DNA from: Oscillospiraceae bacterium
Lineage (GTDB): Bacteria; Bacillota; Clostridia; Oscillospirales; Acutalibacteraceae
NCBI GenBank assembly: GCA_902796905.1
Contig: CADBQU010000050.1
Span: 1-42,928 of the forward strand
Length of the DNA: 42,928 bases
Reading direction: 5' to 3'
The position numbers and the translations under genes were made by a program. Numbering within the stretch: position 1 is the stretch's first letter; each line of letters opens with the position of its first letter. The notes under the pieces are model-generated. The model made no database searches. It worked only from the letters and a program-made list of their open reading frames with translations, and had not been told where the DNA came from. This document shows, piece after piece, positions 6,856 to 16,416 of the stretch.

Positions 6856-8328
6856 TTATAAAATTATACAAATTAAACCCGAACAACCGTCGTTTATAAC
6901 TCTTTGCAAAGTTTCCTGTAACTTTGCCCTGGCGTTGCTTGGCATATTGCTTAGTTTTGTATGTAAGCCTTCGTTTACCAATTCGTGTAAGCTTTTTCCG
7001 AATATATTGGAATCCCAAATTTGTAACGGGTTTTCCTCGAATTCTTTAAGTAAATACATAACCAGCTCTTCCGATTGTTTTTCACTGCCTACTATAGGAT
7101 TTACTTCGGTAGTAATATCGGCTTTCATTAAATGTAAAGAAGGGGCGCTGGCTTTTAATCTTACGCCGTATCTTCCTCCCTGTTTCATAATTTCGGGCTC
7201 TTCAAGTTTAAGTTCTTCTATTCCCGGCATAACTATACCGTAACCCGTAGCCTCTACTTCATCCAAAGCGTCTTTTATCTTCATATATTTTGCCTTTATA
7301 TCCGCCATTTCTACCAAACAGCTTAAAAGCTCCGCTTCGTTTGTTACGGTTTTTCCTGCCGCTTCGCTTATTACATTATAGTAAATTTCACTTTTTAAGG
7401 TTATTTCAATTTTAGCGCTTCCGCTTCCGAGGTCAATATTTTTTTGCTTTATTTCCTCTACATCCTCACATTCCGAAAACGCATTGCAAATATTGTTTAT
7501 TTGGCTTATTTTTTTAATGTTCGCCATATTATCTTTTAAAACCGATAATATTTCGTTTCTTATTTTATGTTCTTTCGGCAGTGCATGATACCATAAAGGC
7601 AATGACAGACCTATTTGTTTTACCGGGAATTCAAACAAAATATTTTTTAATATTTCTTTTATATCCCCTTCTTTTAATTCGGCACAGTTAACGGGTAAAA
7701 CCTTAACACCGTATTCCAACGAAAGGTCCGCCGCCAATTTAACGGTATATTCATTTGTTACATCGGTAGTATTAAGTAAAACAACAAAAGGTTTGTTTAT
7801 ATTTTTAAGCTCTTCTATAACGCGCATCTCTGCGTCTTTATATTCGTTTCTGGGAATATCTCCTATAGAGCCGTCGGTGGTTATTACCAAACCTATTGTA
7901 GAATGTTCGTTTATAACTTTTCTTGTGCCTATTTCCGCCGCCATATTAAAAGGTATGGATTCTTCATACCATGGCGTTTTTACCATTCTGGGATTTCCCT
8001 CTTCAATATACCCTAAAGAACTGGGAACTATATATCCAACGCAGTCTATAAGCCTTACTTTTAGCGAAGCGTTTCCTTCCAGCTCTACTTTAACTGCGTT
8101 TTCGGGTATAAACTTCGGTTCGGTGGTCATAATCGTTCTTCCCGAAGCCGACTGCGGAAGTTCGTCTAATGCCCTTTCTTTTGCGTAAGCGCTGTCTATG
8201 TTAGGAATAACCAAAGTATCCATAAAGCGTTTAATAAATGTGGATTTTCCGCTTCTTACGGGTCCTACAACGCCAACATATATGTCTCCGCCGGTTCGCT
8301 TTTCTATATCGTTGTAAATACTGTTCAT
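6856..8328 (-). CDS. spoIVA: Stage IV sporulation protein A (spore coat ATPase)
   Basis: A 490-residue protein, essentially the family length. SpoIVA is a cytoskeleton-like ATPase that polymerises on the mother-cell side of the outer forespore membrane and forms the basement layer of the coat. The Walker A loop GPVRSGKST is at 22-30 (K28). A TRAFAC-GTPase-like domain follows, with the RLIDCVGY segment, and then a long middle and C-terminal region. The C-terminus is hydrophobic, ending SGLICIIL, as expected for membrane anchoring through SpoVM. Start ATG follows a GGGAGGG site. It is the second gene of a two-gene operon, 13 bases after the LysM gene. Confidence 0.97.
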   Translation of the reverse strand: MNSIYNDIEKRTGGDIYVGVVGPVRSGKSTFIKRFMDTLVIPNIDSAYAKERALDELPQSASGRTIMTTEPKFIPENAVKVELEGNASLKVRLIDCVGYIVPSSLGYIEEGNPRMVKTPWYEESIPFNMAAEIGTRKVINEHSTIGLVITTDGSIGDIPRNEYKDAEMRVIEELKNINKPFVVLLNTTDVTNEYTVKLAADLSLEYGVKVLPVNCAELKEGDIKEILKNILFEFPVKQIGLSLPLWYHALPKEHKIRNEILSVLKDNMANIKKISQINNICNAFSECEDVEEIKQKNIDLGSGSAKIEITLKSEIYYNVISEAAGKTVTNEAELLSCLVEMADIKAKYMKIKDALDEVEATGYGIVMPGIEELKLEEPEIMKQGGRYGVRLKASAPSLHLMKADITTEVNPIVGSEKQSEELVMYLLKEFEENPLQIWDSNIFGKSLHELVNEGLHTKLSNMPSNARAKLQETLQRVINDGCSGLICIIL

Positions 8329-8341
8329 TTTTATCCCTCCC

Positions 8342-9856
8342 TTACATTATAGGTATAATAAGCATATTAGGAATACTGTCGTCAAGTATATTATTTTCCT
8401 TTTTTATAAGCTCTACCGAGGTTTTGAATTTTTTTGCAACACTCCATAAATTTTCGCTTTCATCCATAAAATAAGCCACTATCTGTTCGCCTTCTATTTT
8501 GGTTTTTTCGTTCAACTCTATATCCGTTATATAAGAAACAGCCGTTTCTTTATATAAATCCGCCAAAATCACCAGCTCCGCCTGTACCTCAATGCTATCG
8601 CCCGAAACTATTGTATAGCTGTTGTTAAATACCGAAACCGAGGGATTTATTTGTAAATTTTCTTCTTCGGAATTTAAAGCGCAGGAATATTCGTAATCAA
8701 AACTTTTTTCAAGTAAATTAGGACTGTTGTCTTCTTCCAAAACCAATATACTTACATTAAGCGTTCCGTTTATATTTAAGCTTTTGTTTTCGGTTTTAAA
8801 AGATTTTATTTCGCTTTCGCTCCATAAATCTATAACATTTTTTATGTTTCTGCCCGAAAACTCCAAATTCTTTTTTACAAGTATTTTTTCGGTTTTAATA
8901 TCTACTCTTTTTTTAACATTAAGTTTTTTTGTAGTTATATCGGTATTATACTTTGTAGAATATGCGTCCTCTATTATAGGAATATCGCTGTCGCAATAGC
9001 TTTTTATGCTTATAATAAGCTTTATAGCAACATTAAAGCTGTTGGTAATACCGTCGCCGTCGGTATAGGGATGTATATCAAGCAAAGCTATATTTGCTTT
9101 TGCGCTAACGGTGCAGTCTTCCCCTTCGTTATTTAAATCAATTATTTGACTAAACGGTATAACCGACGGAAATTTTACGGGGCAGTCGTTAATATCGCAA
9201 TAAATAATATCTACTTTTATGTTTCCCTTTACTACGGCTTTATCTCCTACTATTTTGGCTTCGTTTACAAATGCCTTAGCTTGCTGTCTGAATATATATT
9301 TTATTTCGGGAGAACCGTTTAATAAAGGCAAATTTTCTTCAATTATAGAAGATTTTTCGTTAAAGCCTATGTTTGTGGTTGCCGCAACATTTTTTCTTAA
9401 ATATTCTATACTGTCATCCTCAAAATCTATGCCTATATCTTCGCATTCCTTTTTTAAAGCCGTAGCGTCAATTAAAATAGAGCCTCTTATTTCTATTCTT
9501 CTTGCGCTTGTTTGTCTTGCGGAAATTTTTCCGCATTTTAATTTTACACTGCAAAATGCGTCTTCCAAAGCCGAATTGTCAATGGTTTTAGTAAAATTAT
9601 ATTTTGAGTTAAGCGCCGAAAGTTTTCCTTCATCCGAGCAAAAAATAATATTTATTTCCGCACAGCCTTCTATAGTAACCGATTGATTATTTGTGGTTAC
9701 ATTTATTAATCTTGGCGTAATTTCACTTTTTAAAATCCTTGCAATATCAGGACAATATTCCGGAATTAATATTTCGGTTTCAACCGGTTGTTCGCTTATT
9801 TGAAGCGGTATTTTTTTTATAGATTCTACTTTATGGCACTGCTTTTGTATAATCAT
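8342..9856 (-). CDS. sipL: DUF3794 (SPOCS) / LysM coat morphogenesis protein, SipL-like
   Basis: A 504-residue protein with repeated DUF3794-type beta-rich segments (about 15-110, 165-270 and 330-440) and a C-terminal LysM motif (about 460-504, ENLWSVAKKFKTSVELIKKEN). Clostridioides difficile SipL has this architecture and uses its LysM domain to bind SpoIVA during coat assembly. Here the gene sits directly before spoIVA, supporting the same partnership. The longest frame begins at a GTG 21 bases upstream. I place the start at the ATG at 9856, because AAGGAG lies 7 bases before it and overlaps the longer version. No clear sporulation promoter was identified. Confidence 0.8.
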   Translation of the reverse strand: MIIQKQCHKVESIKKIPLQISEQPVETEILIPEYCPDIARILKSEITPRLINVTTNNQSVTIEGCAEINIIFCSDEGKLSALNSKYNFTKTIDNSALEDAFCSVKLKCGKISARQTSARRIEIRGSILIDATALKKECEDIGIDFEDDSIEYLRKNVAATTNIGFNEKSSIIEENLPLLNGSPEIKYIFRQQAKAFVNEAKIVGDKAVVKGNIKVDIIYCDINDCPVKFPSVIPFSQIIDLNNEGEDCTVSAKANIALLDIHPYTDGDGITNSFNVAIKLIISIKSYCDSDIPIIEDAYSTKYNTDITTKKLNVKKRVDIKTEKILVKKNLEFSGRNIKNVIDLWSESEIKSFKTENKSLNINGTLNVSILVLEEDNSPNLLEKSFDYEYSCALNSEEENLQINPSVSVFNNSYTIVSGDSIEVQAELVILADLYKETAVSYITDIELNEKTKIEGEQIVAYFMDESENLWSVAKKFKTSVELIKKENNILDDSIPNMLIIPIM

Positions 9857-9921
9857 AGCAATTCTCCTTTTTACCACATATCTAATAAAATCTATTCTTT
9901 TTATTTATTTTTTAGAACAAA

Positions 9922-9953
9922 AAAATATCCGATTTATAAAAATCGGATATTTT
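9922..9953 (-). terminator. Intrinsic terminator of the glycoside hydrolase gene
   Basis: A perfect 14-bp stem (9922-9935 with 9940-9953), four-base loop and a T-run on the minus strand. It separates the hydrolase from the sipL-spoIVA operon. Confidence 0.85.
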
Positions 9954-10101
9954 AATAATAAAATTTTGTATTTTCAACTTTTGATATAAAAAATTATAGA
10001 TGTTTTTTAAATAGCATTAACAGTTAAAATTCAAATCTGTTAATTTTGTTATATCGTTTATCATATATTATTTATTTTGATATATATAATATTTGTTGCA
10101 C

Positions 10102-11970
10102 TTATTTAGTTGTATATATTGCAAACGAAAGCGCCGGAAGTTTATCGCTTATTTCTCCGTTTAATACTTTGTCCGATTCAATGTCCTTACATTCTTCCGT
10201 AGGAACAATTTTTGAAGAATCGTACAAATATCTGTTAAATTTTTTGCCTTTAAAAGCGCCTAAATCAACAGTAAATTCCGCTTCGGATTTGCGTTTGTTA
10301 ACAACCATTACCGAAATCTCTCCATTAATATCTTCGGTTGCCGTTAAATGAAGCTCCGGCTCGCAGCCTTCGGTTGTTCCTTCGTAAACTTTTGTACCTT
10401 CGCCGTTACCCATTTTATTATTTATAAGCGAAAAAGCATAATACGCTTTATAAGGAATTTTGCTTTCGGTTAATACCGGCATAATTCCGCATCTTTGTAA
10501 ACCGTCGGTAAAGCTGTCGCCTTCGTTATGCCAATTGGGCCACTGCTGGTCAAACAAAGTCCACATTAAAGAGCTTTCTAATCCGTGATTCATAAAAGCG
10601 GTTTGCGCCATAGCAATTTCGGTTCCTCTTTCGCCGCTTATTAAAGCTTCATAATTGCCGGCATAGTTGTATTCGTCATACCAAAAATGCTTTCTTTGTT
10701 CTTCGGTTTTTAAATGGCTTAAATAAATTTCAACCCAATGCGACCAAGTGTTATATGTATCGTATGCAAATTCGCCGGTACCAAAGGTTTCCCAAGCGGT
10801 AGAGCATTCTTCAAATCCCGGATTTTTTAATATTTCAACATCGCTTCCTACCTCTTTTAAAGAAACATCGTCAAATAAAGCGGCTCCGCCTTCTTCGGCA
10901 AATACATTATTAAAAAATCCTATATATACCAATTCATCGTGGTCAAAAGTATTAAACCTGTGGGTAAACTCTCTCCACTCATCGGCAAGTTCCCCTATAC
11001 CTACTATTCTTGTACTGTAGTCGTTAATTCTGCTTGCCGGCTCCTGACATTTAAAGTACGGACTTAATCCTTCTCTGTCTAAAGCACCAAACATAACATA
11101 TCCCGAAATATGCTTTTTAAAGTTTGCTTTAATTTTAACCCATATTTTCATTTCGTATTCGGTATTCTTTTTAAGCATTACGGGCTGCTGTCCTCTGCAA
11201 TGCAAAGGTCCGCCCTGAATATACATAAATTTTCCCGAATGAACATCATCTTTGGTTAAATCTATTTTAGGCAAATAGTTATGTGCAGAAAATATGTCTA
11301 TAAAATCCATATCTCTATCCATAAGCCATTTAAGCATAGGCGCCGTAGCGGTACTGCCTTCGTTGGGTCCTACCAATTTAACCAAATGCCTGCGGTTGTC
11401 TTTTACCAATTCTTCGTGAGCAGCTTTTACTGCATAATACCAAGGCTCGTAAACGCTCATACCCTTAGGCAAAGGACCGTCGCAACGCTGAGGCTCGGTA
11501 AACATAATTAAATATTTAATGTTTTTGTGATCTCTTACTTCTCTTAACTGATGTACTAATTCCGAAACAAATTTTGCATAAGGAGGTACGCACTGCATAA
11601 AATCATCGCTTACAAAAAACGGACTTTCTCCCGAATATAAATCTCCGGAGCACCACCAACATGCACCTAAAGCAATATCAATGCCCCTTTTTTCGCATTC
11701 GTCCGCCCATTTATACAAAGCTTGCATATCCTTGCTGTTCCAATCCCATGTTTTGGTTTTGGGATCGTAAGCATATTCCCATCTAAAATATGTTCTGGCT
11801 ATTTTTAAACCTACCTGCTCGGCACGATCAAGTTCCATCTCAATTTGTTCTTTGTTGTAAACTCTGTTGCAGTCATCTTCTCTAAAGGCAAAACCGTGAT
11901 AAACGGCATTGGCTCCCAAAAAGTTTTCCTGAACAGGTTTTTCGGTGTTGATTTTTAGTGTTTCTGTCAT
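10102..11970 (-). CDS. Cytoplasmic clan GH-A-like glycoside hydrolase with inserted CBM-like domain
   Basis: A 622-residue protein without a signal peptide, so probably acting on imported oligosaccharides. Residues 15-235 read as the first half of a TIM barrel. E159 in the LIMFTEP strand end is the likely acid/base. Residues about 240-390 look like a jelly-roll carbohydrate-binding domain (CBM4/9-like end ALFDDVSLKEVG). The barrel then resumes, and E433 in FWYDEYNY is the likely nucleophile. Residues about 535-622 form a C-terminal beta domain (SVMVVNKR). The family and substrate cannot be named from sequence reading. It is a single-gene unit with its own promoter and terminator, and no transporter gene is adjacent. 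A GGAGGG site supports the start. Confidence 0.75.
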   Translation of the reverse strand: MTETLKINTEKPVQENFLGANAVYHGFAFREDDCNRVYNKEQIEMELDRAEQVGLKIARTYFRWEYAYDPKTKTWDWNSKDMQALYKWADECEKRGIDIALGACWWCSGDLYSGESPFFVSDDFMQCVPPYAKFVSELVHQLREVRDHKNIKYLIMFTEPQRCDGPLPKGMSVYEPWYYAVKAAHEELVKDNRRHLVKLVGPNEGSTATAPMLKWLMDRDMDFIDIFSAHNYLPKIDLTKDDVHSGKFMYIQGGPLHCRGQQPVMLKKNTEYEMKIWVKIKANFKKHISGYVMFGALDREGLSPYFKCQEPASRINDYSTRIVGIGELADEWREFTHRFNTFDHDELVYIGFFNNVFAEEGGAALFDDVSLKEVGSDVEILKNPGFEECSTAWETFGTGEFAYDTYNTWSHWVEIYLSHLKTEEQRKHFWYDEYNYAGNYEALISGERGTEIAMAQTAFMNHGLESSLMWTLFDQQWPNWHNEGDSFTDGLQRCGIMPVLTESKIPYKAYYAFSLINNKMGNGEGTKVYEGTTEGCEPELHLTATEDINGEISVMVVNKRKSEAEFTVDLGAFKGKKFNRYLYDSSKIVPTEECKDIESDKVLNGEISDKLPALSFAIYTTK

Positions 11971-12017
11971 AATATTTCCCTCCGTAATACAAATTGCATT
12001 GGCTTATTAACAAAAGT

Positions 12018-12045
12018 ATTTTATCATATAAAGTTAATTAAACAA
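12018..12045 (-). promoter_or_regulatory. Promoter candidate for the glycoside hydrolase gene
   Basis: On the minus strand TTGTTT, a 16-bp spacer, and TAAAAT with an extended TGA. It lies about 48 bases before the start codon. No clear operator repeat was seen nearby. Confidence 0.55.
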
Positions 12046-12114
12046 GTCTAAATTTTTTTTATTTTTTAGCAATTATTTAAACCGTTTTTGTTTTTAATTT
12101 TTAGACACAAAAAA

Positions 12115-13410
12115 CTACTGCAAATTTAAGTATTTGTTAAAATTCAAACTTATAAAACTTAAAATTTCTGTCTTATCGTTTTTTATTTTTTCTTCCGTTA
12201 CGGCTTTTAAACATTTCTTTAAAATCAAGCTTATATTTTTTCGGTCTTTTATTATAGGCAAAATATCATTACCGTTTACAGCCAAATCTTTTATAAATAT
12301 ACATTCTTTATTTTTTATAATGTTATCCGTTAACAGAAGAATTTTTTTGTAAAGTTCGGTTTCGTTTTTATTATATATTTCGGCTTGTTTTAAATAATTT
12401 ATATTTTTAAAAGTTTCTACGCCTACTTTATTTAAATAATACTTTATTTTAGGCTTTTCACAGCTTAATTCAATATTATAGTTATTTATAATACCCAAAA
12501 CATTTTCTTTGGTATAATTATCCGCTTTTAAATTATTTAAAATATTTTCAACTGTATTTATATTATATTTTAAGCTTATTTCTTTTAATACAAAAGAAAA
12601 ACGTAAAATAAAATTTTCGGGTAAATTATTTAAAGCACAAAAATCAAAATCGTTGTTTAAGCATATAATTTTAGGTATAAAAACCTCAAAAACTTCTAAA
12701 TATTCTTTTAAAACTTCCGCCGCGGTTTTGCCGCAAATAAGCTTTTTAAACTCAGCAAAAATTCTTTCTGCCGAAATATTTTTTAATAGGTTTTTGTTTT
12801 TATAAATTGCCGCTTTTGTATTGTTTTCTATATTAAATTTTAAAACCGAAGCAAACCTTAACGCCCTTAAAATTCTAAGTGCGTCTTCTTTAAATCTTAT
12901 ATCCGCATTTCCTACGCACCTTATAAGTTTTTGGTTTATATCCTTTTCTCCGCCGCAATAATCCACTAAACCTATATTGGGATTATACGCCAAAGCGTTT
13001 ATTGTAAAATCCCTTCTTACTATATCTTCCTTTAAAGTTTCGGCAAATACAACATTTTTAGGTTTTCTGTTGTTTATATATATACCGTCAAACCTATAGG
13101 TGGTAATTTCCAAAGGAATATCATTTATAATAACCGTTACCGTTCCGTGCTTTATGCCGGTATCAACTGTTTTATACTCTTTAAAAACGCTTTTTATTTC
13201 ATTTGGTTTTGCATTTGTAGTAATGTCATAATCAAAAATTTTTTTAATTTTTAAATAGCTTTCATTACCGTTTTTATTAATTGTTTTTTTATTTTTTATA
13301 TTATTTTTATTAATAATATAATCTCTAACGGCTCCGCCAACCAAATATGCCTCATAATTAAATTTTTCCAATAAAGATACGGCTGTTAAAACTTCACTTA
13401 TAAGTTCCAA
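12115..13410 (-). CDS. cca: CCA tRNA nucleotidyltransferase
   Basis: A 431-residue class II nucleotidyltransferase that adds or repairs the 3' CCA of tRNA. Motifs: LVGGAVRDYI (23-32), catalytic D60 and D62 in FDYDITT, RRDFTINALAYN (132-143) and the nucleotide-recognising EDALRILRALRFA (175-187). Between the first motif and the catalytic aspartates lies an Asn/Lys-rich insert (about 34-58), where most family members have a short loop. A poly(A) polymerase of the same family cannot be fully excluded, but CCA addition is the usual role in Firmicutes. The start is TTG, placed 6 bases after AAAGGAG. The adenosine deaminase gene is 11 bases upstream in the same operon. Confidence 0.88.
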   Translation of the reverse strand: MELISEVLTAVSLLEKFNYEAYLVGGAVRDYIINKNNIKNKKTINKNGNESYLKIKKIFDYDITTNAKPNEIKSVFKEYKTVDTGIKHGTVTVIINDIPLEITTYRFDGIYINNRKPKNVVFAETLKEDIVRRDFTINALAYNPNIGLVDYCGGEKDINQKLIRCVGNADIRFKEDALRILRALRFASVLKFNIENNTKAAIYKNKNLLKNISAERIFAEFKKLICGKTAAEVLKEYLEVFEVFIPKIICLNNDFDFCALNNLPENFILRFSFVLKEISLKYNINTVENILNNLKADNYTKENVLGIINNYNIELSCEKPKIKYYLNKVGVETFKNINYLKQAEIYNKNETELYKKILLLTDNIIKNKECIFIKDLAVNGNDILPIIKDRKNISLILKKCLKAVTEEKIKNDKTEILSFISLNFNKYLNLQ

Positions 13411-13421
13411 ACGTTTCTCCT

Positions 13422-14417
13422 TTAAAATTCCTTAAATATATATTTTAATTTTTCTTTTTGCTCTTTACCGGTAAAAGCAAAATCTATTGCATTATTTAAT
13501 AAACCGAGTATGTCTTTTTTTGTTAAATTAAAATTCTTTTTTAAATATTTAAATTCTTTGGCTATATCGGTGTTTTCTATAGCCGGGTCATCGGTATTAA
13601 CCGTTAGTTTTATTCCGTAACTATATAATAATTTAAATGGGTAACCTTTTTCTTTGTTAAAGGCATTTGTAATAATGTTGCTTGTAGGACAAATTTCCAA
13701 ACAAATATTTTTTTCTTTTAATATTTTTAAAGTTTCTTCGTTTTCCGCCGCTTTTATTCCGTGTCCAATTCTAACAGCCTTAAAATTTACAGCCGTTAAA
13801 ACGCTTTTATAATTATCGGCTTCTCCTGCGTGAATGGTAAAAGGAATGTTATATTCGTTTGCTTTTTTAAAAAACTTTTCAAATTTTTCGGTTTTGTAAA
13901 GCCCTTCGGCTCCTGCAAGGTCAATAGCGGTTATGCCGTTTTCTTTTACCAAATATTTTTCTGCAAGTTCTACGGTTTCAAAATTTTCTTTTTCGTTGTT
14001 TTTCCCTCTCATTAAGCATAATATAAGATTGGATTTTATTTCTTCGTTCTTATTTGCTTCTTTTAAACCTTCTAAAGCAGCTAAAACCGCCTGTTCCTGG
14101 GAAAGTCCCTTTAATGTATGTTTTTGCGGAGCAAATCTTATTTCACTGTAAATAACATTTTGTTTTTTTAAATTTTTAAGCAGTAAAATTACAGCGGTTT
14201 TTATTGCTTCTTTTGTTTGCAGCAAATCACACGGAAGTTCAAAACATTTTAAAAAATCATTTAAATTTTTACAATTTTTCGGCGCAACAATAAGCTTTTT
14301 TAATTTAAAACGGTTTTTTGTATATTTTAAATTTTGAAGCTTAATAAGCTTTTTGGCTATTTTGGGCGTTATGGCGCCGTCTAAATGTAAATGTAAATCT
14401 ATATATTTGTATTTCAT
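13422..14417 (-). CDS. add: Adenosine deaminase
   Basis: A 331-residue zinc enzyme converting adenosine (or deoxyadenosine) to inosine in purine salvage. Metal and catalytic residues are visible: H9 and H11 in DLHLHLDG, H196 and E199 in IHAGE, H219 in RIGHGI, and D276-D277 in NTDDP. Length and motif order match bacterial Add. The related adenine deaminase subfamily shares these residues, so the base/nucleoside preference is less certain than the chemistry. It is first in a two-gene operon with cca, behind a good promoter. Start ATG follows GGAG. Confidence 0.9.
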   Translation of the reverse strand: MKYKYIDLHLHLDGAITPKIAKKLIKLQNLKYTKNRFKLKKLIVAPKNCKNLNDFLKCFELPCDLLQTKEAIKTAVILLLKNLKKQNVIYSEIRFAPQKHTLKGLSQEQAVLAALEGLKEANKNEEIKSNLILCLMRGKNNEKENFETVELAEKYLVKENGITAIDLAGAEGLYKTEKFEKFFKKANEYNIPFTIHAGEADNYKSVLTAVNFKAVRIGHGIKAAENEETLKILKEKNICLEICPTSNIITNAFNKEKGYPFKLLYSYGIKLTVNTDDPAIENTDIAKEFKYLKKNFNLTKKDILGLLNNAIDFAFTGKEQKEKLKYIFKEF

Positions 14418-14463
14418 TATTTCTCCGTAAAAAATTATAAAGATTAAAAATATTTATATATAA

Positions 14464-14492
14464 AATATATCATATACTTATATCGTTTGCAA
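14464..14492 (-). promoter_or_regulatory. Promoter of the adenosine deaminase-cca operon
   Basis: On the minus strand TTGCAA, a 17-bp spacer, and TATATT with an extended TGA. It lies about 50 bases before the start codon. Confidence 0.6.
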
Positions 14493-14511
14493 ATACTTAA
14501 AAATTAAAAAT

Positions 14512-14552
14512 AAAAAAGATGCGGTTTTTTATATAATAACTGCATCTTTTTT
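14512..14552 (-). terminator. Intrinsic terminator of pdxS-pdxT
   Basis: An 11-bp stem (14512-14522 with 14542-14552), extended inward by a G-U pair and three more pairs, with a T-run on the minus strand. It lies 42 bases after the pdxT stop. Confidence 0.85.
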
Positions 14553-14593
14553 GTATTTTGTATTTTTAATTTTAATTTGCTTTTAATTTACTT

Positions 14594-15172
14594 TTAAAAG
14601 GTTTCGTTTTTATTTATCATATTAATAAAATATTTATGAACACTTAAATCTTCGGTTAGTTCCGGATGAAAAGCGGTTACAAGCTGATTTTTTTGCTTTG
14701 CGGCCACAATCTTTCCGTTAACTTTTGCCAAAACTTCGGTATCGTTAAAAACTTCTTCTATATACGGTGCCCTTATAAATGTCATTGGTATTTTACCAAT
14801 ACCCTTAAATTCCTCAACCGTATTAAAGCTTCCCAATTGTCTGCCGTACGCATTTCTAACGGCTTTAATATCCATTGTGCTTAAATGCGTGCGGGTATCG
14901 TTTTCTATTTGCTTTGCTAAAAGAAGAAGTCCCGCGCAAGTGCCGAATACCGGCATACCTTTTATAATTTTTTCTTTTATAGGCTCAAATAAATTAAGTT
15001 CTTTTAAAAGCTTCCCCTGAACAGTGCTTTCTCCTCCGGGAATAATTAAACCGCTTAACGGTTTTTCCAAATCTTTATATTGCCTTATTTCAAAGCTTTT
15101 TATACCCAGCTCCGAAAGTTTTTGTTCGTGCTCTATAAAAGCGCCTTGTAAAGCAAGCACACCTATTTCCAT
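14594..15172 (-). CDS. pdxT: Pyridoxal 5'-phosphate synthase glutaminase subunit
   Basis: A 192-residue glutamine amidotransferase that feeds ammonia to PdxS. The class I triad is C79 in [10 protein letters not shown], and H169 and E171 in FHPEL. The GLIIPGGES loop (41-49) is typical. The longest frame adds six residues. I use the inner ATG at 15172 because GGGAGA sits 6 bases before it and inside the longer version. The family length agrees. It follows pdxS by 92 bases, in the usual order. Confidence 0.95.
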   Translation of the reverse strand: MEIGVLALQGAFIEHEQKLSELGIKSFEIRQYKDLEKPLSGLIIPGGESTVQGKLLKELNLFEPIKEKIIKGMPVFGTCAGLLLLAKQIENDTRTHLSTMDIKAVRNAYGRQLGSFNTVEEFKGIGKIPMTFIRAPYIEEVFNDTEVLAKVNGKIVAAKQKNQLVTAFHPELTEDLSVHKYFINMINKNETF

Positions 15173-15264
15173 TCTTATCTCCCATTTCATTGCACTGCAG
15201 TTGTTTTGCTGTTTTTTATTTTAGTTTTACGTTTTTGCTCTATTTTTTGCTATATACATATACT

Positions 15265-16140
15265 TTATTTGCCTCTCTCGGCCATTAAAAGTTCTATTTC
15301 CTGCTCGTTAATACCAACCATTGCTTCACCTAAATCTTCCGAAAGCTCGGCTAATAATTTAGCGTCTTTATAGTTTGTAACGGCTTTTACGATTGCCGCT
15401 GCGCGTTTTTCGGGATTTCCGGATTTAAATATACCGGAGCCTACAAATACGCCCTCTGCTCCCAATTGCATCATAAGTGCGGCGTCTGCCGGAGTAGCAA
15501 CTCCGCCGGCGGCAAAATTAACAACCGGAAGTTTTTTGTTTTTATGAACATAAAGAACTAAATCGTAAGGAACTTGTAATAATTTAGCTTCGTCGTATAA
15601 TTCATCTTCGGAAGCGGAACCCAATCTTCTTATTTCCTGCTGCATTAAACGCATATGGCGTACGGCTTGTACAACATCGCCTGTTCCGGGTTCGCCTTTT
15701 GTTCTTATCATAGCGGCGCCTTCGTTAATTCTTCTTAAAGCTTCGCCCAAATCTTTTGCACCGCAAACAAAAGGAACGTCAAAAGCTGTTTTGTCTATAT
15801 GGTATTTATCATCCGCCGGAGATAAAACTTCGCTTTCGTCAATATAATCTATTTCTATAGCTTGTAAAATTTGCGCTTCCGCAAAATGACCTATACGGCA
15901 TTTTGCCATAACGGGAATAGAAACCGCATTTTGAATTCCTTTTATCATTTTGGGGTCGCTCATACGGGATACTCCGCCGGCGGCGCGAATATCCGCAGGT
16001 ATTCTTTCCAAAGCCATAACGGCGCAAGCGCCTGCGGCTTCTGCAATTTTAGCTTGTTCGGGAGTGGTAACGTCCATAATTACTCCGCCTTTAAGCATTT
16101 GCGCTAAATTTTTGTTTAATTCAAATCTCTTGTTATCCAT
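15265..16140 (-). CDS. pdxS: Pyridoxal 5'-phosphate synthase subunit PdxS
   Basis: A 291-residue TIM-barrel synthase that builds PLP from ribose 5-phosphate, glyceraldehyde 3-phosphate and ammonia from PdxT. Key residues are D23 in GGVIMDV, K80 in [10 protein letters not shown] and K148 in RTKGEPGTG, the two lysines that carry covalent intermediates. The longest frame begins 11 residues upstream. The ATG at 16140 is preferred because GGAGGAG stands 7 bases before it, within the longer version. The PLP made here would serve the aminotransferase and YggS proteins also encoded in this window. Confidence 0.97.
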   Translation of the reverse strand: MDNKRFELNKNLAQMLKGGVIMDVTTPEQAKIAEAAGACAVMALERIPADIRAAGGVSRMSDPKMIKGIQNAVSIPVMAKCRIGHFAEAQILQAIEIDYIDESEVLSPADDKYHIDKTAFDVPFVCGAKDLGEALRRINEGAAMIRTKGEPGTGDVVQAVRHMRLMQQEIRRLGSASEDELYDEAKLLQVPYDLVLYVHKNKKLPVVNFAAGGVATPADAALMMQLGAEGVFVGSGIFKSGNPEKRAAAIVKAVTNYKDAKLLAELSEDLGEAMVGINEQEIELLMAERGK

Positions 16141-16262
16141 TTCTTTCTCCTCCGTTTTTATATAAATTTCCATAATTTTTCATAATTTTTTTAATTTCAA
16201 TTCTTTTATAATTTAAAATTTTATAAATTAAAATATAAAAACAATTATATCCTTAAAATATT

Positions 16263-16291
16263 ATATTATATAATTATATCAAAAAAGTCAA
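16263..16291 (-). promoter_or_regulatory. Sigma-A promoter of pdxST
   Basis: On the minus strand TTGACT, exactly 17 bp, then TAATAT. This leaves a leader of about 115 bases, for which I see no known riboswitch or regulator site. Confidence 0.7.
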
Positions 16292-16342
16292 TATAAATTC
16301 GCAAATATTAAGTTTTTATTAATAATTATTTCTGTATAGGCT

Positions 16343-16370
16343 TTGGTACTTTATTTTTTAAAAATAATAT
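16343..16370 (+). promoter_or_regulatory. Promoter candidate for galT
   Basis: TTGGTA (16343-16348), a 16-bp spacer and TAATAT (16365-16370). It is about 47 bases before the start codon. Weak consensus match. Confidence 0.4.
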
Positions 16371-16416
16371 GTTAAACTTAATTTAATAAAGTATTTTGTT
16401 TAGGAGAATGGAAATT

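Larger units (their letters stand above)
16141..16416. other. 276-bp divergent promoter region between pdxS and galT
   Basis: Very AT-rich and gene-free. It holds the pdxS promoter (minus strand) and a weaker galT candidate (plus strand). I see no operator palindrome or riboswitch in it. Confidence 0.6.

Noticed and set aside
6680..7018. 112-codon minus-strand open frame across the cloverleaf and spoIVA end
   Set aside because: It is out of frame with spoIVA, its composition is a by-product of the palindromes, and it has no ribosome binding site.
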